DNA of 13,538 bases. Source: an uncultured Oscillospiraceae bacterium (lineage in GTDB: Bacteria > Bacillota > Clostridia > Oscillospirales > Oscillospiraceae). Location of the stretch: NCBI GenBank assembly GCA_947627085.1, contig CANQUO010000040.1, forward strand, positions 1 through 13,538, written 5' to 3'. Both the position numbers and the translations under genes were made by a program. Shown piece after piece: positions 11,544 through 13,538 of this stretch. The notes under the pieces were generated by a model that made no database searches, was not told the DNA's origin, and worked only from the letters and a program-made list of their open reading frames with translations. Numbering within the stretch: the stretch's first letter is position 1; each line of letters starts with the position of its first letter.

Positions 11544-13205
11544 ATGAAAGGCTTTGAAAAGTATACCCGTCAGTATTTCATCCCGGAGGGCGACTACACC
11601 GATTGGATGAAAAAAGATCACATCGAAAAGGCTCCCGTCTGGTGCAGTGTGGACCTTCGGGACGGCAACCAGTCCCTCATCATCCCCATGAGTCTGGAGG
11701 AGAAGCTGGAGTTCTTCGACCTTCTGGTGAAGATAGGCTTCAAGGAGATCGAGGTCGGCTTCCCCGCGGCCTCGGACACCGAGTACGAGTTTTGCCGTAC
11801 CCTCATCGAGCGGGACCTCATACCCGACGACGTGACCATCCAGGTCCTGACCCAGTCGAGAGAGCACATAATAAAAAAGACCTTCGAGGCCGTCCGGGGC
11901 TGTAAGAACGCCATCGTACACCTTTATAACTCCACAAGCGTGGCCCAGCGGGAGCAGGTGTTCAAAAAGTCGAAGCAGGAGATAATCGACATCGCCGTAT
12001 TCGGGGCGAAGCTCTGTAAGGAATACCGGGATAAGACCCCGGGGAATTTCCGCTTTGAGTACTCACCCGAGAGCTTCACCGGCACGGAGCCCGACTTCGC
12101 CCTGGACATATGCAACGCCGTAAGCGAGGTCTGGAAGCCCAGCGAGAACGACAAGGTCATATATAACCTGCCCGTCACCGTCTCCCACTCCATGCCCCAC
12201 GTGTACGCCTCCCAGATAGAGTACATGAGCAAAAACCTCAACTACCGGGACAACATCATCGTCTCCCTCCACCCCCACAACGACCGGGGCTGTGCCGTGG
12301 CGGACACCGAGATGGGCATACTGGCCGGGGCCGAGCGCGTGGAGGGCACCCTCTTCGGCAACGGAGAGCGCACCGGCAACGTGGATATCATAACCCTGGC
12401 CCTCAACATGTACTCCCAGGGCGTGGACCCGGAGCTGGACTTCCACGACCTGCCCTCCATCACCAGGACCTACGAGAAGGTCACGAGGATGCGGGTCTAT
12501 GAGCGCCAGCCCTACTCCGGGGCGCTGGTATTCGCCGCCTTCTCCGGCTCCCATCAGGACGCCATCGCCAAGGGCATGCACTGGCGGGAGGCCCACCCCG
12601 ACGATCATTGGACCGTGCCCTACCTGCCCATCGACCCCACGGACCTGGGCAGGGTCTACGAGGCGGACGTCATACGCATAAATTCCCAGTCCGGCAAGGG
12701 CGGCATCGGCTACATCCTGGAGACCCAGTTCAACCTGAACCTGCCCCCCAAGATGCGGGAGGCCTTCGGCTACCACGTGAAGGGCATCTCCGACCGTGAG
12801 CACCGGGAGCTGTCGGCCCAGGAGGTCTACAACATCTTCATGGACAACTACGTAAACGTCAAGACCGTCATGAACGTACCCGAGGCCCACTACATCCAGG
12901 AGCCCGACGGCATCACCGCCACGGTCACCGTCCTTTATAAGGGCGTAAAGCAGAAGGTCACGGCCTTCGGCAACGGGCGCTTGGACGCCGTATCCAACGC
13001 CGTAAAGATGGTCATAGACCAGCCCTACACATTGGAGGTCTACACCCAGCACGCCCTGGAGGAGGGCTCCACCAGCAAGGCCGCCTCATATGTGGGGATA
13101 AAGGCCCAAAACGGCGAGCTCGTCTGGGGCGCCGGCGTGAGCCGGGACATAATCGTCAGCTCCATAAAGGCCTTAGTGTCCGCCGTCAACAGACTGCTGA
13201 AATAA
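11544..13205 (+). CDS. leuA: 2-isopropylmalate synthase (long, LeuA type 2)
   Basis: Condenses acetyl-CoA with 2-oxoisovalerate, the first committed step of leucine synthesis. The product has 553 residues, the length of the type 2 form also found in Corynebacterium and Mycobacterium. The TIM-barrel catalytic domain has VDLRDGNQSL (36-45; R39 and metal ligand D40), EIEVGFPAASDTE (68-80), SLHPHNDRG (241-249; metal ligands H243 and H245) and NGERTGN (273-279). SGSHQDAI and DPTDLGR follow, then INSQSGKGG (linker) and a C-terminal regulatory domain from about residue 430 (VKTVMNVPEAHYIQ ... GAGVSRDIIVSSIKAL), where leucine would bind. ATG 11544 has AAGGG 8 bases upstream. It is the first gene after the leucine T-box and 31 bases before ilvB. 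Confidence 0.96.
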   Translation: MKGFEKYTRQYFIPEGDYTDWMKKDHIEKAPVWCSVDLRDGNQSLIIPMSLEEKLEFFDLLVKIGFKEIEVGFPAASDTEYEFCRTLIERDLIPDDVTIQVLTQSREHIIKKTFEAVRGCKNAIVHLYNSTSVAQREQVFKKSKQEIIDIAVFGAKLCKEYRDKTPGNFRFEYSPESFTGTEPDFALDICNAVSEVWKPSENDKVIYNLPVTVSHSMPHVYASQIEYMSKNLNYRDNIIVSLHPHNDRGCAVADTEMGILAGAERVEGTLFGNGERTGNVDIITLALNMYSQGVDPELDFHDLPSITRTYEKVTRMRVYERQPYSGALVFAAFSGSHQDAIAKGMHWREAHPDDHWTVPYLPIDPTDLGRVYEADVIRINSQSGKGGIGYILETQFNLNLPPKMREAFGYHVKGISDREHRELSAQEVYNIFMDNYVNVKTVMNVPEAHYIQEPDGITATVTVLYKGVKQKVTAFGNGRLDAVSNAVKMVIDQPYTLEVYTQHALEEGSTSKAASYVGIKAQNGELVWGAGVSRDIIVSSIKALVSAVNRLLK

Positions 13206-13236
13206 ACGCGAAAACGCATAGATTAGGAGAAAATCA

Positions 13237-13538
13237 ATGAAGCTTACAGGTGCACAGATCGTAGTCGAGACCCTTATCGAGCTGGGCGTCACCGACGTGT
13301 TCGGCTACCCCGGCGGTCAGGTATTGAACCTCTACGACGCCATATACGAGGCCGGCGACAGGATACATCACATCCTCACCGCCCACGAGCAGGGGGCCTC
13401 CCACGCCGCCGACGGCTATTCAAGGGCCACCGGCAAGGTGGGCGTGGTCATCGCCACCTCCGGGCCGGGGGCCACTAACCTTGTCACCGGCATCGCCACC
13501 GCCATGCTGGACTCCGTGCCCATGGTGGCCATCACCGG
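13237..13538 (+). CDS. ilvB: Acetolactate synthase large subunit (5' part; continues past window edge)
   Basis: Thiamine diphosphate enzyme that makes acetolactate or acetohydroxybutyrate, the common early step to valine, leucine and isoleucine. Visible are 100 codons: MKLTGAQIVVETLIELGVTD, VFGYPGGQVLNLYDAIYEAG, then HEQGASHAADGYSRATGKVG with the catalytic glutamate at E51, and ATSGPGATNLVTGIATAMLD. This is the N-terminal ThDP pyrimidine-binding domain. AGGAG (13225-13229) is 7 bases before the ATG. Being 31 bases after leuA, with no terminator between, it is probably on the same T-box-controlled transcript. Confidence 0.96.
   Translation, partial: MKLTGAQIVVETLIELGVTDVFGYPGGQVLNLYDAIYEAGDRIHHILTAHEQGASHAADGYSRATGKVGVVIATSGPGATNLVTGIATAMLDSVPMVAIT

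Noticed and set aside
12063..13052. 329-codon minus frame over leuA
   Set aside because: It is antisense to a fully conserved leuA; Val/Gly/Asp/Leu-rich low-complexity translation.

Overview
The window looks like a chromosomal segment of a GC-rich anaerobic Firmicute (class Clostridia, probably Oscillospiraceae-like). The evidence is a Rex redox repressor, a tRNA-dependent T-box leader, an SLH-domain envelope protein, DnaD/DnaI-type primosome genes, and the YabM-MazG-HU-RqcP block that in endospore formers lies in the spoVT-to-divIC region. Placement below class level is inference.

Layout. 1-508 (-) is the 5' part of a NifS-type cysteine desulfurase. It is divergent from rex (737-1384, +), which overlaps by 4 bp a secreted SLH-domain protein (1381-2382, +). 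A strong bidirectional terminator follows (2401-2452). From about 2461 to 3840 lies a visibly AT-richer island on the minus strand. It holds a GNAT acetyltransferase gene split by a 274-bp palindromic insertion, and a flavodoxin-fold oxidoreductase with a cysteine cluster. Minus-strand housekeeping genes come next: an AI-2E family membrane protein, RqcP (S4 domain), HU, MazG and a YabM/SpoVB-like MOP flippase. A regulatory intergenic stretch then leads to a helicase-loader/primosome pair (DnaI-like, DnaD-like; start and stop codons abut). At 10818-11220 there is a divergent intergenic region with a REP-like hairpin cluster. On the plus strand a leucine T-box riboswitch controls leuA (11544-13205), followed by the start of ilvB (13237 to the window end), a branched-chain amino acid operon.

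The most unusual object is the insertion at 2811-3092. It has 25-bp perfect terminal inverted repeats flanked by a TATA direct duplication, and two large internal hairpins. Removing it with one TATA copy restores a complete 133-codon acetyltransferase frame, so the insertion event can be reconstructed directly from the sequence. It looks like a non-autonomous (MITE-like) mobile element, or another foldback element, of a family I cannot name. Its termini resemble a tRNA T-arm. Other points of interest are palindromes overlying the promoters of rex and of the flippase gene, the apparent absence of yabP/yabQ after rqcP, and the Rex/SLH translational coupling.
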